From Bradyrhizobium sp. CCBAU 53421 (GTDB lineage Bacteria; Pseudomonadota; Alphaproteobacteria; Rhizobiales; Xanthobacteraceae), in contig NZ_CP030047.1 of NCBI RefSeq assembly GCF_015291625.1, positions 7,502,001 to 7,566,000 on the forward strand: a stretch of 64,000 nt of DNA, written 5' to 3'. Numbering within the stretch: the stretch's first letter is position 1; each line of letters begins with the position of its first letter. The notes under the pieces are model-generated. The model did not search any database. It saw only the letters and a list, made by a program, of their open reading frames with translations, and was not told the DNA's origin. A program made the position numbers and the translations under genes. Positions 1 to 9,553 of this stretch are shown here, one piece after another.

Positions 1-423
1 GACTTCAGCAACGCGCTCTGATCCTTTGGTGATGACGACAAATTGTACAATTGTCATGATCAAGAAGGTAACGGCGCCTACGACGAGATTACCGGCTACG
101 ACAAAGTTACCGAAGGTCTTGATGATCTGGCCAGCTTCCGCATGAAGCAGGATGGTGCGAGTTGCCGCAATACCGAGCGCCAGACGAAACAGCGTTGCCA
201 GCAAAAGCACCGATGGAAATGAGACGAATGCGAGTGGCGACCTGATGTAGACCGCCACCATCAGCAGAAGGGCTGCAATTCCCAGATTGACCGCTTGCAG
301 CACATCCATAAGCACTGACGGAAGCGGAATAATCATCATGAAAACGATCGTGATCAGCAACGTCACCAGAACAATGTCGTTACGGCCGGTCGCGATGGTC
401 AGCAGTTTGTCGAGTGGCTTCAT
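1..423 (-). CDS. rhcV: RhcV (SctV), type III secretion export gate, N-terminal part
   Basis: The first 141 codons of an SctV/FlhA (FHIPEP) family protein read from an ATG at 423 and run off the left edge of the window. The translation begins [20 protein letters not shown] and shows several hydrophobic segments typical of the membrane half of the export gate. It includes an [12 protein letters not shown] stretch and [12 protein letters not shown], where the family has a conserved G-x-RxAEV motif. SctV forms the nonameric inner-membrane channel that receives substrates from the ATPase complex. It lies downstream of sctO in the same orientation, about 430 bp away. In pNGR234a the gene after the sctO homologue y4yJ is rhcQ, so this order is different. 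Identification is strong; the C-terminal cytoplasmic domain is outside the window. Confidence 0.88.
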   Translation of the reverse strand, partial: MKPLDKLLTIATGRNDIVLVTLLITIVFMMIIPLPSVLMDVLQAVNLGIAALLLMVAVYIRSPLAFVSFPSVLLLATLFRLALGIAATRTILLHAEAGQIIKTFGNFVVAGNLVVGAVTFLIMTIVQFVVITKGSERVAEV

Positions 424-857
424 CTGATCAACTTAGCGCGAGTTGCCCCGTGAAATGCCAGTCCATAGCCAGAGGCGCAACACGCTGCTGACGATGGCTC
501 GCTCCGGCCCCGGGGCAGACTGCCGGCCCGCCTTCAAACCCAGAGTAGCAAATTTGAACCCTCCGCGCCGATTAGCCGCGTTCAAAGCCAACTCGCCCGG
601 ATCGCAACAGTGACTCTGATGTTTTTTCGATCGTCTGTCGGAAACCCGCAGTCTTTGGCCTAGATGACAGGTACACGCGATCGTGCCAGCGGGACGGTCG
701 GTCGAGCGTATCGCCATCAGCCTACCCGCACGATCTGCATCGACGTAAACCGCAGGATCCGATGCACCATGGATGAGATCGACCTACTAGACCCGCCATA
801 TCCAACGCCTTATCGACGCTCGCCTGATCTCCTCCCCTAGCCTTCGCATCCCTGCAA
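424..857. other. 434-bp spacer between sctO and rhcV, no convincing gene
   Basis: An open frame of 94 codons (433-717, minus) exists, but it is rich in Arg, Ser and Cys and shows no recognisable domain. I see no SctQ/SctP-like sequence here. Every upstream gene pair in this operon overlaps or nearly touches, so a gap of this size may mark a rearrangement or gene loss. Confidence 0.5.
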
Positions 858-1355
858 TTATTCGAACTCCAAGGCCGCCCCTGCTCGCGGCGTGTCCACG
901 GCGGCCCTGTTATCGCAAACCTGCTCCGGCCTTCCCATCGCGGCATCGCGCAACGCGCGCGCCAGATGATCGCACTTGTCGAATTGCTTGCCTGTTTGAC
1001 GCATGATGTTGCATGCCTCGTCGCGAGCCTGCCGGGCAAGATCGGCTGCCGCGACCGCCTTCTCAATGTCCTTTTCGAGCAGCTGGTCGTGATCATGCAG
1101 AGAGGTCATCTTTGCCTTCAGACCGACAAGAGCGCCGAGAGTGACGGTTTCTCCGATGACGGAATCATAAAGGGCAGCCTCAAGCCGAACTCGCTTTTGC
1201 CGCCAGGCGCGGTGATTTTTGGCGGCGGTCTCGACAGCAGTGGCAGCGTCCTCCAGGGCCAGCTGCCGCGCCCGGAGAATATCTTGTTGGCGATGATGCC
1301 GCAATTTGCGCAGCTCCAGGAGACGGGGCACGGCGTCCGAGATCATCCCACGCAT
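858..1355 (-). CDS. SctO/YscO-like T3SS stalk protein (y4yJ type)
   Basis: A 165-residue, strongly helical, charged protein starting [20 protein letters not shown]. Its start overlaps the end of rhcN by 13 nt. Position directly after the ATPase gene, length and coiled-coil character (many Ala, Arg, Glu and Lys in heptad-like spacing through about residue 130) match the SctO/FliJ stalk, which sits in the ATPase hexamer and contacts the export gate. In pNGR234a the gene in this position is y4yJ. The C-terminal 25 residues look disordered. Sequence similarity in this family is weak, so the call rests mainly on synteny and helix pattern. Confidence 0.75.
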   Translation of the reverse strand: MRGMISDAVPRLLELRKLRHHRQQDILRARQLALEDAATAVETAAKNHRAWRQKRVRLEAALYDSVIGETVTLGALVGLKAKMTSLHDHDQLLEKDIEKAVAAADLARQARDEACNIMRQTGKQFDKCDHLARALRDAAMGRPEQVCDNRAAVDTPRAGAALEFE

Positions 1356-2719
1356 GTTTCAAGCTCCTGGAGCGTGGCCTCGAAGTCCATCTGCTCGCTT
1401 GTCGATTGGCGCAGGAAACTCTGTATTTCGTCCCTTCTGGCGATCGCCTCATCCGCAAGTGCGTCGGTACCGTTCTTGTATTCACCCACACGAATCAAGA
1501 GTTCGACCTCCTGGTATTTCGCCATCAACTCCCGCAGTCTCCGTGCCGCGCTTTCATGCTGCGGAGCCACGATCATGCTCATGACGCGGCTGACGCTCGC
1601 AAGAATGTCGATGGCAGGATAGTGGTTCGACATAGCCAGGGCACGCGAGAGGACAATGTGGCCATCAAGGATCGAGCGCGTTTCGTCGGCGATGGGTTCA
1701 GTCATGTCATCTCCCTCGACAAGCACGGTATAGAAGGCCGTGATCGACCCGCGCGCATTGTTGCCCGCACGTTCCAACAGTTGCGGCAGTGTCGCGAACA
1801 CGGATGGCGGGAAACCATGCCGGGTCGGTGGCTCACCCGCTGCGAGGCCGATCTCCCTGTGTGCTCGCGCAAAACGCGTTAGCGAATCCATGAGAAGCAG
1901 CACGCGTTTGCCTTGATCGCGAAACCATTCAGCTATTGCCGTGGCCACATAGGCCGCCTTGGCGCGCTCCATGGCGGGTCGGTCGGACGTCGCGACAACG
2001 AAAACCGCTTTGGTTCGTGATTGCGAGCCGAGCTGCGTGATGAACTCTTGCACCTCCCGTCCGCGCTCGCCGATAAGTGCTATCACCGCGACGTCAACGT
2101 CAGCGCCCCGTATGAGCATCGACAGCAGTGTACTTTTGCCGGCTCCTGCAGCGGCAAAGATACCGACGCGTTGCCCTTCCCCGCACGTCAGCAGGGCATC
2201 GATCGCCCGTATACCGACCGGAAGAACCTGATCTATGCTACGCCGGATTAGCGGATCTGGTGCGCTGCCATGAACCGGCACGTGGAATTCTGCGATCATG
2301 GGCCCATGAGTGGTTGCATCCAGCGGGCGGCCAAGGCCGTCAAGCACCCGACCTAGCAAGTTCCAGCCCGCCGGCACCAGCAGGGCCTTGCTCGTCGGAA
2401 TCACCTCCGTGAGGGTAGAAAGTCCCCGCATGTCCCCGAGCGGCGTCAGAACGGCAACATCGCGCTGAACACCGACGACCTCAGCGGTCAGTTCACGGTC
2501 ATTCTTGGGATCGTGGAGTTCGCACAAATCCCCGATACGCACGCCAGGAGCCGTCGCACGGATGATTGTTCCAACGACTTGAAGGACGCGACCACGGACA
2601 TTCATCGTCGGCGTTTGCTCAACCGCCCTGTTCGCGAGCCGGAAGAACCGATCGATGCTTTCATGCGAACAACCTACGGGATCTACCGCCGTCGACGGCT
2701 CGGCTGTCTCCGAGATCAC
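1343..2719 (-). CDS. rhcN: RhcN (SctN), type III secretion ATPase
   Basis: A flagellar/T3SS-type ATPase related to the F1 beta subunit. The Walker A motif is [11 protein letters not shown], followed by [13 protein letters not shown], the Walker B region [14 protein letters not shown] and the family signature [16 protein letters not shown]. It drives unfolding and release of substrates from chaperones at the export gate. The frame is open up to 2818, but a GTG at 2719 overlaps the nolV stop as GTGA and gives 458 residues, close to the usual length of about 450, so I prefer that start. The stop overlaps the start of sctO. All catalytic motifs look intact. Confidence 0.93.
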   Translation of the reverse strand: MISETAEPSTAVDPVGCSHESIDRFFRLANRAVEQTPTMNVRGRVLQVVGTIIRATAPGVRIGDLCELHDPKNDRELTAEVVGVQRDVAVLTPLGDMRGLSTLTEVIPTSKALLVPAGWNLLGRVLDGLGRPLDATTHGPMIAEFHVPVHGSAPDPLIRRSIDQVLPVGIRAIDALLTCGEGQRVGIFAAAGAGKSTLLSMLIRGADVDVAVIALIGERGREVQEFITQLGSQSRTKAVFVVATSDRPAMERAKAAYVATAIAEWFRDQGKRVLLLMDSLTRFARAHREIGLAAGEPPTRHGFPPSVFATLPQLLERAGNNARGSITAFYTVLVEGDDMTEPIADETRSILDGHIVLSRALAMSNHYPAIDILASVSRVMSMIVAPQHESAARRLRELMAKYQEVELLIRVGEYKNGTDALADEAIARRDEIQSFLRQSTSEQMDFEATLQELETCVG

Positions 2720-3339
2720 TTCGACGCCTCCAGGCTTTTGCGAAGGCCGCTTTCGATCAATGTCAGCTGGCTTTCGATCGTCGCGTCGACCAGTCCGGCA
2801 TCGGTCTCGAGAATACACCCGGCATCATTGATCCGCGGATCAGAAATCACTTCGACGACTGCGCGTGACGTGACCGCCGGGACTATCTCGTCGACCCGCC
2901 CGCGAACCGTCTCGACCAGCGACGGTGCCACTCGCAGCCGAACGACAGGGCTATGGCCCGCGACGCGCAGGCTTCGCAGTGCGATCTGCACCGCGGTCTC
3001 GTCTGGCGCCGTCGTGTCGATGATCCGGCGGGCGATCTGCAGGCCGAGGTCCACGATCCTTTCCTTGTTTTGCTCCATGACCCGCAGCGACTCTACGGCG
3101 ATTGCGGCCAAGCGCTGTTGAATTGTCACTTGCGCTTCCTTGAGCCCGGCTTCTCTGGCGGCCGCTTCAATCCTGCTTGCGGACATGCGCGCTTCCTCAA
3201 CAAGCGCCTCTGCATCGCGCTGCGCCTGGGTCAGCAGTTGCTCGGCGTGCAGGAGTGCCTGCGCGCTTGCCGCCGGCAAGATTTGCCCTGGTCCGAGAAC
3301 ACTGATCGTCTCGGACGTCAATCGAACCAGTGCGACCAT
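2716..3339 (-). CDS. nolV: NolV/RhcL (SctL), stator of the T3SS ATPase
   Basis: A 207-residue FliH/SctL-family protein. It has a helical N-terminal half ([19 protein letters not shown] and following), typical of the stator arm, and a C-terminal domain of the V-type ATPase E-subunit type ending [20 protein letters not shown]. SctL holds and regulates the SctN ATPase and links it to the sorting platform. The start at 3339 overlaps the end of nolU by 22 nt and the stop overlaps the GTG start of rhcN, so translation is probably coupled. The order nolB-rhcJ-nolU-nolV-rhcN is the standard rhizobial one. Confidence 0.88.
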   Translation of the reverse strand: MVALVRLTSETISVLGPGQILPAASAQALLHAEQLLTQAQRDAEALVEEARMSASRIEAAAREAGLKEAQVTIQQRLAAIAVESLRVMEQNKERIVDLGLQIARRIIDTTAPDETAVQIALRSLRVAGHSPVVRLRVAPSLVETVRGRVDEIVPAVTSRAVVEVISDPRINDAGCILETDAGLVDATIESQLTLIESGLRKSLEASK

Positions 3340-4034
3340 GGAGCCATCCTTTTGCGGACCAACCGCCGCATCGCATGAAAGGCGTCCTCTCCAGCACTGT
3401 CGTTGCGACAGGCATTAGCCGCCACCGTCCAGATCGACGCAGGGCTGCGTAATCTCAGTCGTACCTGCAGTGCATGCGGGATGCAGCCCATTGCGAGGCC
3501 GAACATCGCAGCTGCGCAGTGGAGCAGTTCAGCAGGCCCGGTCGGCAGCTTGGAAGCGCCGATAGCCGACATCAGTCCGGCGGTCGGTCGTGGCAGCAGC
3601 GCGGCATCGAAAGCGAACGCGAAGGCGCCTTCTCCGAGGACGGAACGCGCTGCAACGACATCGGCGTTGCGAAGTTGCCCGACAAGACTGGGCGCCCCGG
3701 TCCACGCCGCGGCAAGGCACATGAGGCGCACGGCGTCCGATACCGGCAAAAATGCGAGCCGGGTCCGCGGCGCCTGGCCAGCGGAGATGATGGCCGACGC
3801 CCCCCTATCTTGATCGCGAAGCAGCCGACTTCCAAGTCTCATTCGGATGAACGAATCTGTCCGTGCAGGCTGCCGCGGCAGCCATTCGGGCCAATCCTTG
3901 ACTATAGCGTCATCGAAGTCGGCCGCGGGATCGGCGATGCAGCGCATCATCGCCCCCGCCCACGGCCTGTGAAGCCAGTTGTCCGAAATTGCCGCCGATT
4001 CTGTCGCGATCATCGCGGGATTGCTCGCTTGCAT
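3318..4034 (-). CDS. nolU: NolU (SctK), T3SS sorting-platform adaptor
   Basis: A 238-residue protein in the position always held by nolU, four bases after rhcJ. It has no catalytic motif. The N-terminal WLHRPWAGAMMRC and central LRDQDRGASAIISAG stretches fit the poorly conserved SctK/YscK/HrpD group, which links SctD to the sorting platform under the injectisome. NolU was originally found as a cultivar-specificity locus in Sinorhizobium fredii. Assignment rests mainly on gene order and size. Confidence 0.82.
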   Translation of the reverse strand: MQASNPAMIATESAAISDNWLHRPWAGAMMRCIADPAADFDDAIVKDWPEWLPRQPARTDSFIRMRLGSRLLRDQDRGASAIISAGQAPRTRLAFLPVSDAVRLMCLAAAWTGAPSLVGQLRNADVVAARSVLGEGAFAFAFDAALLPRPTAGLMSAIGASKLPTGPAELLHCAAAMFGLAMGCIPHALQVRLRLRSPASIWTVAANACRNDSAGEDAFHAMRRLVRKRMAPWSHWFD

Positions 4035-4038
4035 CGAT

Positions 4039-4824
4039 CTATGGCGCCGCAGGATTTGTTGTGTGGCTCACACGTTTTCGCCACACGAGAAAGGCAAGAG
4101 CTGCATTGCAGATTAGCGATATCACCAGCCCAGCCACGAGTCCGACCAGGAGATAGAGCCGAGCGCTGGCCTCGGCGGCGACGGGAGGCGCCTCAAGTGG
4201 CGGCAAGTCGCTATCGCTTTGACTTGCCTCGACGAGCGTAACCGAGACGCCGTCGTACGATACGCCCTTCAAGCTATTTGCGACCAACTCCTTGATCTTC
4301 GGTACGATCTGATCAACGGCAGTACCAGCCTTATAGCGGACCAATACAGCAGCAGTTGAGGGAGCAGGTGGGACGCGATCGTCGATCGTATTTTCGGGCA
4401 GGACGGCATGGACGCGGGCACTGAACACGCCATCGATCCTGGAGAGCGTCTCCGACAATTCCTGCGTCGTGCCATGGATAAATCGCACACGCTCCTCCGT
4501 TGGCGATGACAACATCCCCTCTTTCCTGAAGAGGGTGCCCAAGTCGGCAAGCCGATCGCGAGGCAATCCGGCGCCATCCAGTATACTCATGGCACGCGGC
4601 ACGTCTTTCGTCGAAACAATCAGGGAGGCTGCCCCGTTATGCTCGGCCACCCGCTCGGCATCAATGCCGTGCCGCATCAGCAACGCGAGCATCTCGTTGG
4701 CGTCATGCGCCGGAAGATTGCGATAAAGCTCGATCTTTGCTCCGCACCCCGCCAACGCGAACGTCGCCAAAAGTATCAACGCACGCTTCCACACCAACGT
4801 CACGCTCACATAACGGTTGTTCAC
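4039..4824 (-). CDS. rhcJ: RhcJ (SctJ), inner-membrane ring lipoprotein
   Basis: A 261-residue YscJ/FliF-family protein. A lipoprotein signal peptide ends in LAGC (cleavage before Cys at about residue 27) and is followed by the ring-building motif ELYRNLPAHDANEMLALL. A single transmembrane helix near the C-terminus (LYLLVGLVAGLVISLICNAA) is followed by a short basic tail. It forms the MS-like ring of the injectisome. The ATG at 4824 overlaps the nolB stop (ATGA). The internal PENTIDDRVPPAPSTAAVLV region is the second conserved block of the family. Confidence 0.92.
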   Translation of the reverse strand: MNNRYVSVTLVWKRALILLATFALAGCGAKIELYRNLPAHDANEMLALLMRHGIDAERVAEHNGAASLIVSTKDVPRAMSILDGAGLPRDRLADLGTLFRKEGMLSSPTEERVRFIHGTTQELSETLSRIDGVFSARVHAVLPENTIDDRVPPAPSTAAVLVRYKAGTAVDQIVPKIKELVANSLKGVSYDGVSVTLVEASQSDSDLPPLEAPPVAAEASARLYLLVGLVAGLVISLICNAALAFLVWRKRVSHTTNPAAP

Positions 4825-5252
4825 TGGCTCTTCAGGAGAGTATCAAGGCTTTGCACGGCCTTCCCAACCACTTTCGACGCGATATCGTATTGCAGCGTCA
4901 GGGCTGACAGGGTGGATTGCGCGTTCAGCCACTCAATCGAACTGAACTCCCCGGAAGCATAGCTTTCCGCGACCCCGGCCGCGACGTTCGCAGCGTCGCC
5001 GAAAGAGGCGCTCAGCTTGTCCATTCCACTGAGGATATCGTCAGTCACCCGGACGCGACCAATCGGCCCCTCGTCGGTCGGGGCAAGACTAGCGCCCCCT
5101 GCAAGATCATTATTCGGTGATGACAGCAGCGGGCGATCGAGCGCCGCGCGAAAGGCCTCAACCGAGTCACTCGGCGCCCTTGATGCCGCCGGCCTCCCGC
5201 TGGCCGGCGACACGGCCTCAAGTAGCGCCACGATTCCATTCACACCGCTCAT
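4821..5252 (-). CDS. nolB: NolB (SctI-type inner rod protein)
   Basis: A small, mostly helical secreted-type protein ending VVGKAVQSLDTLLKSQ, a YscI/PrgJ-like C-terminal rod helix. The frame is open to 5288, but an ATG at 5252 (MSGVNGIVALLEAVS) gives 143 residues and a more typical start. It overlaps the upstream gene by 35 nt and rhcJ by 4 nt. NolB leads the conserved nolB-rhcJ-nolU-nolV-rhcN block in rhizobia and was one of the first rhizobial T3SS nodulation genes found. The SctI role is inferred from size, C-terminal pattern and position. Confidence 0.8.
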   Translation of the reverse strand: MSGVNGIVALLEAVSPASGRPAASRAPSDSVEAFRAALDRPLLSSPNNDLAGGASLAPTDEGPIGRVRVTDDILSGMDKLSASFGDAANVAAGVAESYASGEFSSIEWLNAQSTLSALTLQYDIASKVVGKAVQSLDTLLKSQ

Positions 5253-5658
5253 TGACTGAACCTCCTGTACGCACCTTCGCTGCACCACCTAACGCCGCAA
5301 AAAGCCCATCGAGCGCCTGATCGTCGCGAGGAAGACGCCGAAGCACAGCGTCCCGCTCGCTTAAGCGTCCAACAACCCCAAGCGCCAGCGCCTGAAATGC
5401 CATTCCATAGGGATCACTCGCGCGGGCAAGAGGATCGAGGCGCTCCAGCGCCGCCTCAACGTCGTTTGCCGCCAAGTCGACGAGCACGCGAGCCATGACG
5501 GCCTCCCGACCGCCCGGGGCGATAACATCGATTCCCTTGGCAATCCGCCGCGCTCGCTCCACGTCGCTTTTAACACAAGCCAGAAACGCAACCTCGGTCA
5601 GGCACCGCAGGAGGCGACGCCGACTTTCCGGGGTGGCAAACGAGACCAAATCAGACAT
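5218..5658 (-). CDS. TPR-like helical protein at the head of the T3SS operon
   Basis: A 146-residue all-helical protein starting MSDLVSFATPESRRRLLRC. Residues about 25-110 form repeated helix pairs (RARRIAKGIDVIAPG, ALERLDPLARASDPYGMAFQA) of TPR character. HrpB1/HrpK or YscG/EscG needle-chaperone families have this size and fold and occur in T3SS operons. I cannot choose between them by eye. It overlaps nolB and appears to be the first gene of the operon, so it is probably co-transcribed. Function as a chaperone or pilotin-like accessory factor is inference. Confidence 0.6.
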   Translation of the reverse strand: MSDLVSFATPESRRRLLRCLTEVAFLACVKSDVERARRIAKGIDVIAPGGREAVMARVLVDLAANDVEAALERLDPLARASDPYGMAFQALALGVVGRLSERDAVLRRLPRDDQALDGLFAALGGAAKVRTGGSVNERCEWNRGAT

Positions 5659-7332
5659 AACGACGAATAGTCCTTATACCGCTTTGAACCCGCCTGGTCC
5701 GCCAGAATGCAATGAGACCCTCACCGGAGGGTTGTCTTGCTGCGGGCTGCGCCTCACTTCTGATACCGCTGAGCCCGTCATAAGCATTCGGATGAAGCTT
5801 TGCTTTCCAGCATGCCGTCGCCCACGACTAACTATTTGAGCAGTTCTAGTCCGCGGCACGATCGAGGGGAAATACCGTTCGCAGATGGAAGCATAGTGAA
5901 TGCATATGGACGGCAACTCCGGACCAACGGAAGACCGCGCACGATAAGGAGTAAGGCGATGGATACGGCAGACAACGCCGACGCGGCGACCATTTGCTCG
6001 CAGAGGTCGCAACAGAGCGTCTCGTCATAGACGGATATCAAGAGGAGCAGTCAGTTTCCAACTAACAAACCGGTTCAAGGGACCGTCAGATAAAGGACTG
6101 AACCAGTTGGGGGCTAGGCGACGGGCCGCGACGCTCTTATGGTCGCCATCGCTTCCTACCCCAAGTGATCAGCTATCTCGTTTGGTGGCACTGACGTGAG
6201 CTATGAAGCTGTGCGCCGGAGGAGACGGAGGTTCGGCGGGGCGTTCTTGGCTCAGATCCGCCAACGCGCTCCCGCTGGTGGCGAGAATGGCATCCAGATC
6301 TACAAATTGGGCCCTCTCGATGCGAATCTACATTCACGTGAGATTCAAGCCATTCTTTGAGTTGCGCCCTTGGTCAACGACCTTTTCAGATGCAGCCCTC
6401 AAGCGGTTCCGGCGGAGTCTAGCGGATCGAGCGAGCGCCGACTAACAGGACACGCGCTCTGGACGACATTGGCACGTTCGCAGTTCTGATTCATGCAGTC
6501 GTGGCTGGCGCAATCTTGCGTTCGCTCGATGCACACCGTCTGTTCATCCAAGATCGAGGCGAGGAATGACCTTGAACTGTAGCCTTGCTTGCAAGCTTGA
6601 AGATTGCGAATTTCTTGCGTACGGCTCGCGAACAAACAGAGAACCGACGTTCGGCCTAACCGAGTTCAAAGCGATCGAGATGCCCCGGGGTGCAGGTTCA
6701 GACGACACGACTCACGGATATTCTGGGATCTAGATATTAGGCATCGATGCTGGATCCCGTTCCTGCTATTGCAGAAAGACTTTAATGTCGTTCTGCTTGC
6801 CTGATGCCCCCAAGTGTGGCCGTGGAGAGCACCCATGGATACTGATGTTGATCTGGGGTCGGGTCGCGCTCGGCAGCGCGTTATGCCAATGCATTCCGCG
6901 CATGAGACGTCCGTTGATTACTGTGTTGGCAGTTCGGCGGGACAAATGCTCCCATTCTTGCGGATACGGCATGTACTGTGATGCACCGAAGATCGATGTC
7001 CCGAGGCTTTCCTCAAAGGATGGTGGATGGCTTTCCACTGGCGAATAGGCTGGTCACGGCGAGAATTCGCCATATTCCAGCTATCGGCGGTAGGCTGACC
7101 TGCTTGATCCCCTTCATGCCAAAACGGCGTCGGCAGATCTCGCACCCTGCTCGAATCCCACGACCCCGGGTCGACAAATTGTGTTGAGGGCCCGGGTCGA
7201 TCCGCCACAACCGTCCTTGCCCACTGCTCAGACGTATTTGAAGTTGCTCCCGATCGGCGACAAGGTCGTCGGGGGAAGCACGTCCGGCGATTGGCGCGCG
7301 CTAGCCTTGAAATGGCGGATAACCTGACGCTC
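5659..7332. other. 1.7-kb region upstream of the T3SS operon, no supported gene
   Basis: It should contain the promoter of the minus-strand T3SS operon. I found no clean tts box. A weak match on the minus strand near 5797-5817 (GACGGCATGCTGGAAAGC) has one extra base in the spacer and several mismatches. Short open frames on both strands (6203-6445, 6399-6635, 6785-7048 and others) lack ribosome binding sites and recognisable domains, and probably represent decayed sequence. Confidence 0.5.
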
Positions 7333-7353
7333 GTCAGCTTATCGACAGCTGAG
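7333..7353 (+). promoter_or_regulatory. tts box upstream of nopM
   Basis: GTCAGCTTATCGACAGCTGA fits the rhizobial tts box (GTCAG-C/T-N-T-N-TCGAAAGCT) with one change in the second half. TtsI, an OmpR/PhoB-type activator, binds these boxes after NodD1/flavonoid induction. It points toward nopM, whose start is about 280 bp downstream. Confidence 0.75.
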
Positions 7354-7440
7354 CTTTTTAGCGTACGCTTTCGTTGACGGCCGCATTGTTTGACGGAGGC
7401 GAGCGCTGCAGGTCCTACGGGTCATCCTAGGAGAAGTGCT

Positions 7441-7630
7441 ATGACGATTTCGCGGGCAAAGGTGACAGATCGGTCGAGCGGCGGCGTCGGTGGTCGCGAG
7501 ATGAGAGGGAACGGCTAGTTGCAGCATCGCTCGAGCCCGGAGCACTGTTTCTGGTTCGCATGGCCGGCCTTCATGTGAGCCAGCTGTTCAGGTGGCGCAA
7601 AGAGCTTGAGCCGCCTAATCGGCTGAGACC
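7441..7630 (+). pseudogene. IS66-family tnpA relic between tts box and nopM
   Basis: In one plus-strand frame the sequence reads RSVERRRRWSRDERERLVAA, then SLEPGA, and later GLHVSQLFRWRKELEPP. This is the helix-turn-helix region of IS66-type TnpA proteins (a merR/HTH transposase accessory protein), with no start codon. The frame closes inside the nopM start region. It is a short footprint of an old insertion, left in what is now the nopM leader. Confidence 0.7.
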
Positions 7631-7633
7631 AAC

Positions 7634-9553
7634 ATGTCATGGAGTTCAATGAATACAGAACGGGCCCAGCCTCGCGCTGGCTTACCTTCCGAATCCGAAA
7701 GCACCGAGCCAACCTCTGGGGCCGCCGGGCAATCCCCTTCATGCCTGACGCAGTGGGCGTCAGCCCTGACGCGGTGGGCAACAGGAGCGGCCGCCGCCGA
7801 CCTCGTCTCGTCGCAGGACCGCGTCCTGGCGACCTGGGCAGCGGAAGAGGGGCAGGGCGAAGACGAGAATCGGCAAGAGGGCGTCAACCGGACGAGGGCA
7901 TGGCGGGACGAAGCTGATGTCGGAGACGAGCTGAATTTGTCGTCATTGTCCCTGACCGCCTTGCCAGCCTCACTCTTGCCCAGGCTCCGGACCCTCAATG
8001 TCATCGGTAACCAGTTGAGTAGCCTGCCGGCCCGGCTTCCGGGCGGACTCCGGGACCTCTACGCCTCTGACAACCGGCTGACCAGTCTGCCCGCCCTTCC
8101 GGGCAGGCTGCGGCACCTCCACCTCATGGCCAACGAGCTGGCCAGCCTGCCGGCAGAGCTGCCATCCAGGCTCCGCAGCTTGACTGTCGATAGCAACCAG
8201 CTCACCGATCTGCCCGCCCTTCCGGCAACGGTCGAGGAGTTCTCCGCCAGCAATAACCAGCTGACCAGCCTGCCCGATCTTCCGGCTAGGCTCCGCCGCC
8301 TGGATGTCAGCGAAAATCAGCTGACCAGCCTGCCTGATCTTCCAGCCAGACTGCGCTACCTGGACGCAAGCGACAATCAGCTGACAAGCCTGCCCGATAT
8401 TCCGGCCAGACTTGGATACCTGAACGTCAGCGAAAATCAGCTGACCAATCTGCCCGAGACACTCCCGGTCGGCCTTGAAATGCTCGGCGCCAGTAACAAT
8501 CAGCTGACCGGCCTGCCGGAGAGCCTGCTGACGCAACTCGGCAGCGCGTCCAGCATCGACCTGCGGTCTAATCCGATACCGGCCCCGGTGCTGGCCGATT
8601 TGGCGTCAGCCACGCGTGGCGCGGATTATGCCGGCCCGCAGGTCTTGCTGTCGATGCCGCTACAACCGGTGGAACATCAGCCGCGGCACCTGCACGAGGT
8701 TGTCGCGGACTGGCTCGCGGACGAGCCCGGCGCAATGGCCGCCTGGCAGGGCTTCGCCGCAGAGCCGGGTGCGCAGGACTTCGCACTCTTTCTCGAAAGG
8801 CTCGCGGGCACCGTGAACTATGGTCATCAGGCGTTCCGCGACCAGGTGGCCGAGAATCTGCTACAGGCCGCGATGAGGCCGCGGCTGCGCGAGCAGTATT
8901 TCGAGCTGGCCAATGGAGCGACTGCGTCCTGCGAGGACCGCATCACTTTGACTTGGAACGGTATGCAGACCGCACGCCTGAACTCGGATGTCAAGGATGG
9001 GCTTTATGACAATCAGCTCGACCAACTGCTCCAACACGGCCGTGTCATGTTTCGTTTGGGGGCGCTTGACGATATCGCACGCGAGACGGTCAGCTCGCTC
9101 CGTCGTGCCGACCCGGAGGCCAATGTCGACGAGATCGAGGTCTATCTTGCCTATCAGACCCAGCTACGGGACCGGCTGGAACTGCGCCACATCGCCCCTG
9201 ATATGCGCTTCTTGAATCTCTCTGACGTCACGGCGAACGACGTTGCCAGGGCTGAGACGTCGGTGCGGGAACAGGAAGCGGCGGGTTTCGCGGATTTTCT
9301 GGCAACGCGCTGGGAGCCTTGGGATACGGTGGTGAGGCGGATCGCCCCCGATGATCATGCCGCGATGCGGGACCGGCTTGCCGATGCGATGGAAGATGAG
9401 TTTCCGACGCGCCTGAACGAACGACTCGCGGAGCCTGGCCTGACGGATGATGTCGATGCCCGGCGGGTGGTCGGAGCCCAGATCCTCAACGAAATCGCCC
9501 GCGAGATCAAAGGCGAGTTGATGCATAAGGTTCTCCGGGAGCACGGCCTTTAG
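7634..9553 (+). CDS. nopM: NopM-type effector, LRR plus NEL E3 ubiquitin ligase
   Basis: A 639-residue type III effector of the IpaH/SspH/NopM class. Residues 1-95 are a Ser/Ala-rich secretion region. Residues about 117-315 hold nine to ten leucine-rich repeats of 20-21 residues with the core xLxxLxxxxNQLTSLPxLPxR. Residues about 350-639 form the NEL domain. The catalytic cysteine is Cys433 in ASCEDRITLTW (CxD motif). The LRR selects plant targets and keeps the ligase inactive; NEL transfers ubiquitin inside the host cell. An ATG at 7649 (MNTERAQPRAG) with GGAG eight bases upstream is an equally likely start. A tts box lies about 300 bp upstream, with an IS66 relic between. The frame is intact. 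Confidence 0.92.
   Translation: MSWSSMNTERAQPRAGLPSESESTEPTSGAAGQSPSCLTQWASALTRWATGAAAADLVSSQDRVLATWAAEEGQGEDENRQEGVNRTRAWRDEADVGDELNLSSLSLTALPASLLPRLRTLNVIGNQLSSLPARLPGGLRDLYASDNRLTSLPALPGRLRHLHLMANELASLPAELPSRLRSLTVDSNQLTDLPALPATVEEFSASNNQLTSLPDLPARLRRLDVSENQLTSLPDLPARLRYLDASDNQLTSLPDIPARLGYLNVSENQLTNLPETLPVGLEMLGASNNQLTGLPESLLTQLGSASSIDLRSNPIPAPVLADLASATRGADYAGPQVLLSMPLQPVEHQPRHLHEVVADWLADEPGAMAAWQGFAAEPGAQDFALFLERLAGTVNYGHQAFRDQVAENLLQAAMRPRLREQYFELANGATASCEDRITLTWNGMQTARLNSDVKDGLYDNQLDQLLQHGRVMFRLGALDDIARETVSSLRRADPEANVDEIEVYLAYQTQLRDRLELRHIAPDMRFLNLSDVTANDVARAETSVREQEAAGFADFLATRWEPWDTVVRRIAPDDHAAMRDRLADAMEDEFPTRLNERLAEPGLTDDVDARRVVGAQILNEIAREIKGELMHKVLREHGL

Noticed and set aside
5797..5817. 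Possible tts box upstream of the T3SS operon (minus strand)
   Set aside because: The two half-sites are spaced one base too far apart and have several mismatches; not better than chance.
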